Source: Halobaculum sp. CBA1158
GTDB lineage: Archaea > Halobacteriota > Halobacteria > Halobacteriales > Haloferacaceae
Assembly: GCF_021431925.1 (NCBI RefSeq)
Contig: NZ_CP090373.1
Coordinates: 1-64,000, forward strand
Length of the DNA stretch: 64,000 nt
Direction of reading: 5' to 3'
Below the pieces are notes generated by a model. The model was not told the origin of the DNA and made no database searches. It worked only from the letters and a program-made list of their open reading frames with translations. Position numbers and translations under genes: made by a program. Below, in pieces: positions 32,734-41,377 of the stretch. Positions within the stretch are counted from its first letter, which is position 1; every line of letters starts with the position of its first letter.

Positions 32734-35139
32734 ATGACAGAGAATCCGGACACAGCGGGGGAGACGAGCGGCGGCGGGCAGCGGCGGGAGCTGACCGCTC
32801 GCCTCGTCGTCCCCGAGATGGACTGTCCCTCTTGCGCCCAAAAGGTGGACAAGAGCCTCCAGCGTGTCGACGGCATTACTGACGCCACGCTCCAGCCGAC
32901 CACCGGCACAGCCAACGTCACGTACGACCCTGATCGGACTAGCGAAGCCGACGTCGTCAAGGCGATTGAAGGCGCCGGCTACGAGGTCGTCGGGGGCTCG
33001 GACGCCGAGGGCGATGATGAGGACAACCAGGCGGCCGATGGCGTCGACATCGCACCACCATCGGAGGTCTGGACGAGTCCTCGCGCGAAGAAGACGTGGC
33101 TCGGCGCGGCGTTCCTCACCGTCGGGCTCCTCTTCGAGTTCTTCCTCGCAGGACAGAACATCGCCATCGCAAGTGTCCTCGAGTACCCGCTCCACATCGC
33201 GGATGTCCTGTTCCTCGGCGCCGTCGCGGCCAGTGGCATCCCGGTCGTCCGTAGCGGGTACTACTCCGCGAAGAACCGGAGTCTGGACATCGACCTGCTA
33301 ATGGGGACGGCCATCATCGCCGCGACCGGTATCGGCTACTTCGTCGAGGCGGCGACGCTGGCCGTCCTATTCAGCATCGCCGAGCTGCTCGAGGACTATG
33401 CGATGGACAGGGCACGGGACTCCCTGCGCGAGCTGATGGAACTCTCGCCCGACGAGGCGACCGTCCTTCGCGATGGTGAGGAAGTCACGGTGCCCGCCGA
33501 GGAGGTGGAGGTGGGCGAGACCGTGGTTGTTCGCCCCGGTGACAAGATTCCGCTCGACGGGACGGTCATCGACGGCGAGAGTGCAGTCGACCAGTCGCCG
33601 ATCACGGGCGAGAGCGTCCCCGTCGACAAGGCTGCCGGCGACGAAGTGTACGCGGGCAGCATCAACGAGGAAGGATACCTCGAGTTCGAGGCCACTTCGG
33701 CCGCCTCGGAGTCGACGCTCTCGCAGATCATCGAGATGGTGCAGGGCGCACAGGCGAAGAAGACCGAGTCCGAGCAGTTCGTCGACCAGTTCGCCGGCTA
33801 CTACACACCCCTCGTCGTCGTGCTGGCAATCCTGACCGCCGCTATCCCGCCGCTGGTTATCGCTGATCCGGTGTCGGTGGACCTAGCCGGTTACGGGTTC
33901 ACCTTCGCGGGCGACTGGCAGGCGTGGTTCATTCGGGGGCTTACTCTGCTGGTGATCGCCTGCCCGTGTGCGTTTGTCATCTCGACCCCAGTCTCCGTGG
34001 TGTCGGGGATCACCAGTGCCGCGAAGAACGGTGTCCTCATCAAAGGCGGCAACCACCTCGAAGCGATGGGCGAGGTGGACGCCATCGCCCTCGACAAGAC
34101 TGGTACCCTCACCAAGGGCGAACTCGCGGTCACGGACGTCGTAGCGCTTGGCGGTACGAACGACGAGACGGTACTCCAGCACGCGGCTGCACTCGAGCAG
34201 CGAAGCGAACACCCAATCGCCGAGGCGATACTCGAACGCGCCGAAAAGGATGCCGGCGATGACGTGCCGAGTATCGAGAAATTCGAGAGCATCACCGGAA
34301 AGGGGATCAGCGCAGACATCGACGGCGAGACGTACTATGCAGGCAAGCCCGCCCTCTTCGAGGAGTTGGGTTTCGACCTGTCGCACGCCCACCTCCGTGC
34401 CGACGGCGGCGCAGTCGCCGAAGTGGCCCACGAGCAGTGCGAACGCGAGGACTGTGCCGACCTCGAGGACGGCGCGATCTCGCGGTTCGAGAATGAGGGG
34501 AAGACGGTCGTCCTCGTCGGCACGGATACCGAATTGATCGGCATTATCGCCATTGCCGACGAGGTGCGGCCGGCCGCCGAACGGGCGGTCGCACGGCTGC
34601 ACGAACTCGGCGTCGCGCACGTCGTGATGCTGACCGGCGACAACGAGGGGACGGCCCGTGCGATCGCCGAACAGGTCGGCGTCGACGAGTATCGCGCAGA
34701 ACTATTGCCCGACGAGAAGGTCGATGCCGTGGAGGCGTTACAGGCGGAGTACGGCGACGTGGCGATGGTCGGCGACGGCATCAACGACGCGCCCGCGCTG
34801 GCGACCGCTGAGGTCGGCATCGCGATGGGCGCGGCCGGAACGGACACCGCAATCGAGACCGCCGACATCGCGCTGATGGGCGACGACATCAGCAAGCTGC
34901 CGTATCTCTACGGGCTGTCGCACACGGCGAACGGCGTGATCCGCCAGAACATCTGGTCGAGCCTCGGCGTGAAGGCCCTGCTTGCACTCGGCGTCCCGCT
35001 GGGACTGGTGAGCGTCGCGGTCGCGGTCATCGTCGGCGACATGGGGATGAGCCTCGGCGTCACCGGGAACGCGATGCGGTTGTCACGAATCGCGCCTGAA
35101 CGCATGGACAGTAAGACTGGCCAAGAAACGGGTGCCTGA
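32734..35139 (+). CDS. Zn/Cd/Pb-type P1B heavy-metal transporting ATPase
   Basis: 801 residues. One N-terminal metal-binding HMA domain with C31xxC34 (EMDCPSCAQKV). Six to eight membrane helices contain the CPC motif (residues about 410-412). The phosphorylation site DKTGT is at D454, HPIAEAI (HP locus) follows, and GDGINDAPAL lies near 680. The last membrane pair contains DMG (D769), the mark of the Zn/Cd/Pb (ZntA/CadA) group rather than Cu(I) CopA. A Cys/His loop (HEQCEREDCAD) lies in the nucleotide-binding domain. It pumps divalent soft metals out. ATG 32734 preferred over GTG 32731. Confidence 0.95.
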   Translation: MTENPDTAGETSGGGQRRELTARLVVPEMDCPSCAQKVDKSLQRVDGITDATLQPTTGTANVTYDPDRTSEADVVKAIEGAGYEVVGGSDAEGDDEDNQAADGVDIAPPSEVWTSPRAKKTWLGAAFLTVGLLFEFFLAGQNIAIASVLEYPLHIADVLFLGAVAASGIPVVRSGYYSAKNRSLDIDLLMGTAIIAATGIGYFVEAATLAVLFSIAELLEDYAMDRARDSLRELMELSPDEATVLRDGEEVTVPAEEVEVGETVVVRPGDKIPLDGTVIDGESAVDQSPITGESVPVDKAAGDEVYAGSINEEGYLEFEATSAASESTLSQIIEMVQGAQAKKTESEQFVDQFAGYYTPLVVVLAILTAAIPPLVIADPVSVDLAGYGFTFAGDWQAWFIRGLTLLVIACPCAFVISTPVSVVSGITSAAKNGVLIKGGNHLEAMGEVDAIALDKTGTLTKGELAVTDVVALGGTNDETVLQHAAALEQRSEHPIAEAILERAEKDAGDDVPSIEKFESITGKGISADIDGETYYAGKPALFEELGFDLSHAHLRADGGAVAEVAHEQCEREDCADLEDGAISRFENEGKTVVLVGTDTELIGIIAIADEVRPAAERAVARLHELGVAHVVMLTGDNEGTARAIAEQVGVDEYRAELLPDEKVDAVEALQAEYGDVAMVGDGINDAPALATAEVGIAMGAAGTDTAIETADIALMGDDISKLPYLYGLSHTANGVIRQNIWSSLGVKALLALGVPLGLVSVAVAVIVGDMGMSLGVTGNAMRLSRIAPERMDSKTGQETGA

Positions 35140-35313
35140 ACCCATGAACACTAGCGAGGAAGGCAGTGCCACCTTATGCAGAACTGTACCACTCGTCGAA
35201 CGCGAGAGCAACGAGCTCTCTGAACCCCTTCGGGCAGGTCCAACTGCTCGAATCCCGTCTCCCGAGAACGGGGACAAGAATAACCGTTACTCCGTTTGAA
35301 GTATTCCACAATA

Positions 35314-38130
35314 ATGAACCCCTTCAATGCGATCCGCGAGTTCGAAGCCGATGGAACGACCTACAAGATGGCCGACCTCACCGTCCTCGAAGAGGAAGGC
35401 CTCTGTGAACTTGATAAACTCCCGGTTAGCATCCGTGTCATGCTCGAATCCGTCCTCCGAAACGCCGATGGGGAGGACATTACCGAGGACGACATCCGTG
35501 ACCTCGCTGGCTGGCAACCGGACGTTTCCGACGCCGACATTCCGTTCCAGCCGTCCCGGGTCATCCTCCAGGACCTCACAGGCGTCCCTGCCGTCGTAGA
35601 CCTCGCGGCGCTCCGGTCGGCCGTCGACCGCAAGGACCGCGACCCAACTCTCGTCGAACCCGAGGTGCCCATCGACCTCGTGATCGACCACAGCGTCCAA
35701 GTGGACTACTTCGGTAGCGAGGACGCCTACGAGAAGAACGTCGAACTGGAGTACGAGCGCAACAGCGAACGGTACCGGGCACTGAAGTGGGCGCAAAACG
35801 CCTTCGACGACTTCAGCGTCGTCCCACCTGGAACGGGAATTGTTCACCAGGTGAACCTAGAGTATCTCGGGCAGGTCGTCCACGAACGCGAGCAGAACGG
35901 CGAGAACTGGCTGCTTCCGGACACGCTCGTCGGCACGGACAGTCACACGCCGATGATCGGCGGCATCGGCGTCGTCGGCTGGGGCGTCGGTGGCATCGAG
36001 GCCGAAGCCGCGATGCTCGGCCAGCCCATCACGATGAACCTCCCCGAAGTCGTCGGCGTCAAACTTACGGGTGAACTCCCCGAGGGTGCGACAGCGACCG
36101 ACCTCGTACTGCACGTCACCGAACTGCTCCGGGACGTCGGCGTCGTCGACCGATTCGTCGAGTTCTACGGCCCCGCCGTGGAGACGCTGACCGTCCCTGA
36201 CCGGGCGACCATCGCCAATATGGCCCCCGAGCAGGGCTCGACCATCAGCATGTTCCCCGTCGACGAGGCCACCCTCGACTACCTCGAACTGACGGGCCGC
36301 GACGAGAAACACATCGAACTCGTCCGGAACTACCTGGACGCCCAGGGGTTGTTCGGCGAGCAGAATCCCGAATACACCGAGACAGTCGAACTGGACCTCT
36401 CGACAGTCACTCCAAGCCTCGCCGGCCCCAAGAAGCCCCAGTCCCGCGTCGAGATGGGTGACATGCGGGGCCACTTCCGGGAGTTACTCCACGGCGAGTT
36501 CGAAGAAGCCCTCGATGAAATCGATGAGGAGGCGCTGGCCCGGTGGCTCGGAGAGGGCGGCAACACCCAGGCCGAGTTGACCGGAGAACCAACCGACGCC
36601 GAACGAACTGACGGCGGCGTTCAACAAGCGGGCGACACTGAAAAACAGAATCTGGGACCCCTCACGAAGCGCGCTACAGTGAACCTCGACGGCAACGAAA
36701 TCGAGATCGGGCACGGGAGCGTCGTCGTTAGCGCCATCACCAGCTGTACGAACACGTCAAATCCGTCCGTGATGCTGGCAGCCGGGCTCCTGGCGAAGAA
36801 CGCCGTCGAGCGCGGCCTCGACGTCCCGGACTACGTCAAGACCAGCCTCGCACCCGGCAGCCGCGTCGTCACCCAGTACCTCGAAGCATCGGGACTCTTG
36901 CCGTACCTCGAAGACCTGGGTTACAACGTCGTGGGCTACGGCTGTACGACCTGCATCGGAAACGCAGGGCCACTCCCCGAACCGATTGAGACCGCGATCG
37001 ACGAACACGACCTCTGGACGACGAGCGTACTCTCCGGGAATCGGAACTTCGAGGCACGCATCCATCCAAAAGTGCGCGCGAACTACCTCGCCAGCCCACC
37101 GCTGGTGGTGGCATACGGGCTGGCCGGTCGGATGGACATCGATCTGGAGCACGACCCGCTGGGGTACGACGAGGACGGCAACCCGGTCTATCTGTCGGAC
37201 CTCTGGCCGGACAGCGACGAGATCCACGAAGCCGTCCACGACTTCGTCGACCCGTCGATGTTCGAGGAGAAGTACGCCTCCGTGTTCGAGGGCGACGAAC
37301 GATGGGAGGCACTAGATGCGCCGACTGGCGAGGTCTATGAGTGGGACGAGGACTCAACGTACATCCGGGAACCGCCGTTCTTCAAAGACTTCCCGTTGGA
37401 GAAACCCGGCGTCTCCAACGTAGAGGATGCACGGTGTCTGTTGACACTGGGTGATACGGTGACGACCGACCACATCAGCCCCGCAGGACCGTTCGGCTCG
37501 GACCTCCCCGCCGGGCAGTGGCTGATGGACCACGGTGTCGAGCCTCACGAGTTCAACACGTACGGTGCCCGCCGGGGCAACCACGAGGTGATGATGCGGG
37601 GGACGTTCGCCAACGTCCGCATCGAGAACCAGATGCTCGACGACGTCGAAGGCGGCTACACGATTCACCAGCCGACGGACGAGCAGACGACCGTGTTCGA
37701 GGCCAGCCAGCGCTACCACGAGGAGGGGACGCCCCTCGTCGTGATGGCGGGCGAAGAGTTCGGAACCGGCTCGAGTCGTGACTGGGCGGCGAAGGGGACC
37801 GACCTCCTCGGTGTGCGTGCGACCATCGCTGAGAGCTACGAGCGCATCTATCGGGACAACCTTGTTGGGATGGGCGTGCTGCCGTTGCAGTTCCAAGACG
37901 GCGATTCGTGGGAGGCGCTCGGACTTGACGGGTCGGAAGTCTTCACCATCTACGGGTTAGACGACGGGCTAGAACCGATGGCCGAGTTGACCGTGACTGC
38001 GGAGCGGCCAGACGGGTCATCTGTTGAATTCCCGGTGACGGCCCAGGTCGGGACGCCCGCCGGTGTGCGATATGTTGAACACGGCGGTATCCTGCACTAC
38101 GTGCTTCGGCAACTTCTGACCGACTCGTGA
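35314..38130 (+). CDS. acnA: Aconitate hydratase A (AcnA type)
   Basis: 938 residues, citrate-isocitrate isomerase of the TCA cycle, in the bacterial AcnA/IRP1 class. Iron-sulfur ligands C478 (SCTNT), C544 and C547 (GCTTCIGN) are present, as is the C-terminal swivel domain with FGTGSSRDWAAKG. A hydrophilic insert of about 35 residues near residue 415-445 (Glu/Thr/Asp rich) is a likely halophile-specific linker, which explains the length over the usual 890. ATG 35314 excludes six residues of an upstream start. Plasmid location is unusual for a central enzyme; it may be a second copy active in metal stress. Confidence 0.95.
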   Translation: MNPFNAIREFEADGTTYKMADLTVLEEEGLCELDKLPVSIRVMLESVLRNADGEDITEDDIRDLAGWQPDVSDADIPFQPSRVILQDLTGVPAVVDLAALRSAVDRKDRDPTLVEPEVPIDLVIDHSVQVDYFGSEDAYEKNVELEYERNSERYRALKWAQNAFDDFSVVPPGTGIVHQVNLEYLGQVVHEREQNGENWLLPDTLVGTDSHTPMIGGIGVVGWGVGGIEAEAAMLGQPITMNLPEVVGVKLTGELPEGATATDLVLHVTELLRDVGVVDRFVEFYGPAVETLTVPDRATIANMAPEQGSTISMFPVDEATLDYLELTGRDEKHIELVRNYLDAQGLFGEQNPEYTETVELDLSTVTPSLAGPKKPQSRVEMGDMRGHFRELLHGEFEEALDEIDEEALARWLGEGGNTQAELTGEPTDAERTDGGVQQAGDTEKQNLGPLTKRATVNLDGNEIEIGHGSVVVSAITSCTNTSNPSVMLAAGLLAKNAVERGLDVPDYVKTSLAPGSRVVTQYLEASGLLPYLEDLGYNVVGYGCTTCIGNAGPLPEPIETAIDEHDLWTTSVLSGNRNFEARIHPKVRANYLASPPLVVAYGLAGRMDIDLEHDPLGYDEDGNPVYLSDLWPDSDEIHEAVHDFVDPSMFEEKYASVFEGDERWEALDAPTGEVYEWDEDSTYIREPPFFKDFPLEKPGVSNVEDARCLLTLGDTVTTDHISPAGPFGSDLPAGQWLMDHGVEPHEFNTYGARRGNHEVMMRGTFANVRIENQMLDDVEGGYTIHQPTDEQTTVFEASQRYHEEGTPLVVMAGEEFGTGSSRDWAAKGTDLLGVRATIAESYERIYRDNLVGMGVLPLQFQDGDSWEALGLDGSEVFTIYGLDDGLEPMAELTVTAERPDGSSVEFPVTAQVGTPAGVRYVEHGGILHYVLRQLLTDS

Positions 38131-38490
38131 CGCGTTCCGGGTGAAATCGCGTAGGATCGACTGCTTTCAGGTATCTGGTTTTGTATTTGGAACTACTTAG
38201 AATCGAAAACAGCAGTACTGTGTTGAGGAGAAGTCCGATTTGGTTGCGATCCTCATTTCATTCCAAACACATTCAGCCGTAAAAGTTCCCTTCTGTTCTA
38301 ATCAATCACACACCCAATATAGCTCAAGCCACTCATACTACGTTCAGCCATTCACACAGCCTCAGATGCCAATCATCAGTTATGAGTTCTCATGAGAGCC
38401 GTGTTTGTTATTGCACCGGCGATGGGTGCCGGCGCAGCAGGAGCGAGCGAGCAATCACTCCCGATGCGTCGGCGCTTCGAGGTGTTCGAG
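38131..38490. other. Intergenic region with leader element
   Basis: After the aconitase stop, about 270 bp of lower-GC DNA carry no gene, then the leader element at 38401-38440. An in-frame reading from 38392 runs through the leader into the next gene; its composition (MRAVFVIAPAMGAGAAGAS) is explained by the leader, so it is not taken as coding. Confidence 0.5.
38401..38440 (+). promoter_or_regulatory. Leader element copy 4
   Basis: GTGTTTGTTATT followed by GCACC, a short loop and GGTGC then GCCGGCGC. Two pairings of the 5' arm are again possible. 50 nt before the gene at 38491. Confidence 0.55.
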
Positions 38491-38982
38491 ATGCACATGG
38501 TCATTTACAGCCTGGTAGAAGAATCGACCCACGACGACGCACTGGCCAGCGGAAAGTCGGTGTTCGACCGCCTGGTCGGCGCGGACCCACACGCCGGCGC
38601 AGTCTTCGACTACCACGTGACTTTTGATAAGGAAGACACGTCCGTTGCGGGGAAGGCGCGATGGGGTGAGTTGCCGACTGCAGCCCCCGTCGACTCCGAT
38701 GCCGGCCAAGACCTGCTTGAGCGTGGCTGGGAGGCGACGAAAGAGGAGTTCGAGCGCAATCTCGAACGGGTGAGGGAGGCACTTGACGAACTTTCCGATG
38801 AGGAGATCATGCGCGACGAAGATCTCGCTCGGCACGCCTTCCACCAGGTCGGCGCCTACGACGGGCCAACGATCTTCCTGTACAACGAATATGCGAACGG
38901 GATCCGTCACCGTGAGCAGCTGGATCGAGTGCTGGAGGAGAGCGAGGAACTCTGGATCGTGCCCGCCGACGTCCACTTCTAA
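38491..38982 (+). CDS. Acidic hypothetical protein
   Basis: 163 residues from ATG 38491 (MHMVIYSLVEES), with GAGGTG about 7 nt upstream as a possible ribosome site. Alpha/beta: a ferredoxin-like beta-strand start, long amphipathic helices (GQDLLERGWEATKEEFERNL) and a beta C-terminus (ELWIVPADVHF). Not recognised. The next gene begins 3 nt after its stop. Confidence 0.6.
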   Translation: MHMVIYSLVEESTHDDALASGKSVFDRLVGADPHAGAVFDYHVTFDKEDTSVAGKARWGELPTAAPVDSDAGQDLLERGWEATKEEFERNLERVREALDELSDEEIMRDEDLARHAFHQVGAYDGPTIFLYNEYANGIRHREQLDRVLEESEELWIVPADVHF

Positions 38983-38985
38983 CAG

Positions 38986-39351
38986 ATGTCCCGGATCACA
39001 AATTGGAAGCGCGAGAGTCGGTCGCCCACACTCGCATACCGGAACACCGAGACCGGAGCTCGGGCAGTCTTACACCGAGCACCGGACTCGTACCGCTACA
39101 AGTGGCGTGGCGTAATCCTCGTCGACGGCTACCCAGTGTGGTCGCGGGGGTACGAGACGAAAGACGCGAAATCGTTCCGTAACGAGCTCCGGGAACGGCC
39201 AGCGCCCGAACTGAGTTGTCCCGAGTGTCCGAACAGCGATGTGGCAATCGGCGGAAAAACGGCTGACGGCGCGAAGGTTCAGCGTTGGTTCGAGTGTCGG
39301 AGCTGTGGGTACGAAGCATCCTCGAGAATCGTGTACGGCGCCGAGCGCTGA
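38986..39351 (+). CDS. Small zinc-ribbon protein
   Basis: 121 residues, basic for this window. A beta-rich N-terminus (YRYKWRGVILVDGYPVWSRG) precedes a C-terminal zinc ribbon (CPECPNSD at about 79-86 and CRSCGYE near 103). Function unknown; perhaps nucleic-acid binding. In operon with the gene at 38491. Confidence 0.65.
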   Translation: MSRITNWKRESRSPTLAYRNTETGARAVLHRAPDSYRYKWRGVILVDGYPVWSRGYETKDAKSFRNELRERPAPELSCPECPNSDVAIGGKTADGAKVQRWFECRSCGYEASSRIVYGAER

Positions 39352-39373
39352 TTGATTGGAACGTATCTGCGAT

Positions 39374-39419
39374 GGTGTTTATTTTTGGGCCAGAATGGGT
39401 GGCCCGTCTCAATCGGGCC
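39374..39419 (+). promoter_or_regulatory. Leader element copy 5
   Basis: GTGTTTATTTTT followed by GGGCC, loop, and GGCCC, with a further GGGCC/GGGCCA stretch at the end (39414-39419). 10 nt before the gene at 39430. Confidence 0.5.
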
Positions 39420-39429
39420 AGATCCACAG

Positions 39430-39825
39430 ATGAGTCTGGAAGTCATCGACCGCCACAGCGAAGCACTGTTCGAGTGCCTCTGGTGTCCCGTCTGCGGACA
39501 CGAGGTATTCAGTCACATTCCCTTCGAAGGTGTGTTCTGCAAGAACTGCAACACACAGGTCGAACTCCAAGAATCCCGAGAGACACGTGGATACGAGGAG
39601 GCCGTCCTCGCCTGCTTCGACACCCACTCAACGTGGAACCTCCACGTCGACGAGAAGCTCCGTCGCGACCTACCCGATGGGTCGGCACGGGTGAAGATCC
39701 TCGGCGCACCGGGTGCCTACGAGGTCGACTGGTGGAGTCCAGCACCCGGCGATGACTGGCAGCCGGTCGAACAAGGCGAGTTCGACGATGTCGACGAACC
39801 AGCCGGTATCTCCCATCTCGCGTAG
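39430..39825 (+). CDS. Zinc-ribbon hypothetical protein (DUF7567-like)
   Basis: 131 residues. A zinc ribbon (CPVCGHEV near residue 21 and CKNCNTQVE near 40) is followed by a beta-rich domain (VKILGAPGAYEVDWWSPAPG) and an acidic C-terminus. It resembles a small protein family common beside plasmid genes in haloarchaea. ATG 39430 excludes a hydrophobic extension that would cover the leader. Confidence 0.6.
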   Translation: MSLEVIDRHSEALFECLWCPVCGHEVFSHIPFEGVFCKNCNTQVELQESRETRGYEEAVLACFDTHSTWNLHVDEKLRRDLPDGSARVKILGAPGAYEVDWWSPAPGDDWQPVEQGEFDDVDEPAGISHLA

Positions 39826-39843
39826 GGGAAAGCAGTTCCTGTG

Positions 39844-39879
39844 GCTGTTTTTCGCCCCCTGAGGGGTGCGGGGGTGCTC
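39844..39879 (+). promoter_or_regulatory. Leader element copy 6
   Basis: GCTGTTTTTCGCCCCC, TGA loop, GGGG, TGC, GGGGG. The best example of two alternative hairpins sharing one 5' arm. 25 nt before the gene at 39905. Confidence 0.8.
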
Positions 39880-39904
39880 AAACGAGTAGCTCCCAATAAG
39901 ACCG

Positions 39905-40306
39905 ATGAGTAGACCTAGCGACACACACTCGATTGAACAGACACACCCAGCGAGCGACTGCGGCATCGCCTACGTCGGGTATCGGCAGAGCGGACAGGCT
40001 ATCGTTGAGAAACGTCCCGGCCAAGAACGGCTCACACCAGAGCGGAGTCTCGCGCTGGTGAATCACAGTCCCTCGGGATTCGAATGGGGATATGGTGGTA
40101 GTGGTCCGGCGCAACTCGCGCTCGCACTCCTCCTCGACTACACGGGAGACGAGGCGTTCGCCCTCGACCACTACCAGGCGTTCAAAACCGAGGTCGTGAG
40201 CCAGCTGGACTGTGCTGGGTCTGCTGGAAGCTGGCGACTCACCGAGCCCGAGATCGACGCAGTCCTTCACGAAACAACAGGCGAGCCGGCCGCACCGTCC
40301 ATCTAA
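39905..40306 (+). CDS. DUF6166-like protein, short form
   Basis: 133 residues. Contains the family pattern SLALVNHSPSGFEWGYGGSG followed by PAQLALALLLDY, shared with the longer paralogue at 41378 (HSPAGFDWGYTGSG...PAQLACALLLDY). The conserved glycine/tryptophan core suggests a small sensor or ligand-binding domain, but no function is known. It follows leader copy 6. Confidence 0.7.
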   Translation: MSRPSDTHSIEQTHPASDCGIAYVGYRQSGQAIVEKRPGQERLTPERSLALVNHSPSGFEWGYGGSGPAQLALALLLDYTGDEAFALDHYQAFKTEVVSQLDCAGSAGSWRLTEPEIDAVLHETTGEPAAPSI

Positions 40307-40329
40307 ATACCAATCACCGAAAGAAATCC

Positions 40330-40605
40330 ATGTCAGAACATACCCAACCATCTCGTGCGGATGGCGAATCGGCTGAATCGAGCGAACAGACGACACGAAC
40401 GGATTACGTCGAACGCAGTGATGTCGGCGTCTCCCTCACCGTAAAGCTCAAGCGTGGAACCGGTACCAGGGATCAGGACGAGGTAATCGCGAAAGCGAAA
40501 GGCAAGACCCTCGAAGACGCTCGCGAGGACATGGAAACCCTCAGAGAATACATCCACGATCTCGCAGAGGACGCTCGCCAAATCCAACCCGAAGAAGACG
40601 GGTGA
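40330..40605 (+). CDS. Small acidic protein (DUF7389-like)
   Basis: 91 residues. A disordered polar N-terminus, a beta-strand pair (VGVSLTVKLKRGTGTRDQDE) and a C-terminal helix (EDAREDMETLREYIHDLAED). Similar to small haloarchaeal plasmid proteins; function unknown. Begins 23 nt after the preceding stop. Confidence 0.6.
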   Translation: MSEHTQPSRADGESAESSEQTTRTDYVERSDVGVSLTVKLKRGTGTRDQDEVIAKAKGKTLEDAREDMETLREYIHDLAEDARQIQPEEDG

Positions 40606-40613
40606 CGACGAGG

Positions 40614-40653
40614 GCTGTTTTTTGTCGCCTCAGCAGTGGCGGAGGCGATTATC
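40614..40653 (+). promoter_or_regulatory. Leader element copy 7
   Basis: GCTGTTTTTTG then TCGCCTC (40625-40631), a 10-nt loop and GAGGCGA (40642-40648), a perfect 7-bp stem; GGCG in the loop (40638-40641) is an alternative partner. The downstream GTG start lies only 1 nt after the element. Confidence 0.75.
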
Positions 40654-40654
40654 A

Positions 40655-40876
40655 GTGAGCAATCCAGACGATCAAACAACAGACGCAAGCGAGCTTTCGC
40701 CAGAACAACGGCTCGAGCCCGCGAATACGCGACTCATCAACGCTGGTATCGTGACGATCAACGATATGGAGACGCTGCGAGCCTGCGTCGCCTACGAGAA
40801 CGCGAATCAGCAACGGGTCCAAATCCTCCGCCGGCTTGAACAGCGGGCCAGCGAAATCCGCGCACAAGACGATTGA
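40655..40876 (+). CDS. Small helical protein
   Basis: 73 residues from GTG 40655 (VSNPDDQTTDASE), too close to the leader for any other start. Helical segment LRACVAYENANQQRVQILRR resembles small haloarchaeal DUF8129-like proteins. Function unknown. Confidence 0.6.
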   Translation: MSNPDDQTTDASELSPEQRLEPANTRLINAGIVTINDMETLRACVAYENANQQRVQILRRLEQRASEIRAQDD

Positions 40877-40890
40877 CCCAACGCCCGGAG

Positions 40891-40922
40891 GTGTCTGTCG
40901 GAGCCTCGGTGGGTGGAGGCTC
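40891..40922 (+). promoter_or_regulatory. Leader element copy 8
   Basis: GTGTCTGTCG, GAGCCTC (40901-40907), 8-nt loop, GAGGCTC (40916-40922): perfect 7-bp stem. Compared with copy 7 the stem sequence differs (TCGCCTC against GAGCCTC), yet pairing is retained. 7 nt before the gene at 40930. Confidence 0.75.
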
Positions 40923-40929
40923 AATCCAG

Positions 40930-41229
40930 ATGAGCGATCGACCAGAGATCGAGATTCAACGACAGACCGCATTCGGTGACGATGGCCAACTCGAAGTAAC
41001 CGAAACAAGCGTCGAGACCTCGCTTGAGGACTTCGGCGCTGACGTGGATCATCGTGACCGGGATTCGCGTCTTGATCAGCCCGAGGCGTGTGAGTTCGGC
41101 GTCGACGACCGACCCGAAGTTGAGCAAACATCCGAGGGAGATCAGTCAACACTCTTCGCTGATACGGACGAGGATCAGCAGACCCTCACTGGCGACGATG
41201 CAGCCGCTCGCTGTCTCTTCGAAGAATAG
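40930..41229 (+). CDS. Small highly acidic protein
   Basis: 99 residues, Asp/Glu/Gln/Thr-rich (MSDRPEIEIQRQTAF, ending LTGDDAAARCLFEE). Predicted flexible. No family recognised. The start at 40930 is supported by the leader immediately upstream, which would otherwise be translated. Confidence 0.55.
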   Translation: MSDRPEIEIQRQTAFGDDGQLEVTETSVETSLEDFGADVDHRDRDSRLDQPEACEFGVDDRPEVEQTSEGDQSTLFADTDEDQQTLTGDDAAARCLFEE

Positions 41230-41265
41230 ACTTGCCTCTATCGATTGGTTGTCTGATGAATTGTT

Positions 41266-41295
41266 ATAGTCTGAACTATAATAGTCTGAATTCTA
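41266..41295. repeat. 15-bp tandem repeat in an AT-rich promoter
   Basis: ATAGTCTGAA occurs at 41266-41275 and 41281-41290 (period 15) in AT-rich DNA before leader copy 9. Possible paired operator of the gene at 41378. Confidence 0.5.
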
Positions 41296-41329
41296 ACTTT
41301 GAAGCGAGGCTGAGGGGCTAATAGCCGGT

Positions 41330-41366
41330 GGTGGTTTTTCGACCCCCAGCAGGGGCGCGGGGAATC
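41330..41366 (+). promoter_or_regulatory. Leader element copy 9
   Basis: GGTGGTTTTTCGACCCCC, AGCA loop, GGGG, CGC, GGGG, then AATCC. 11 nt before the gene at 41378. Confidence 0.75.
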
Positions 41367-41377
41367 CGAACGCCCGC

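Noticed and set aside
35231-35275. tRNA-like 3' half (CTCGAATCCCGT) or attachment-site remnant before the aconitase gene
   Set aside because: The bases before the TCGAATC loop cannot pair with the bases after it as a T-stem, and no other tRNA arms are found. CCCGT and ACGGG nearby form a simple weak hairpin.
38392-38490. N-terminal extension of the gene at 38491
   Set aside because: The residues come from leader element copy 4, which has the same form as non-coding copies elsewhere.
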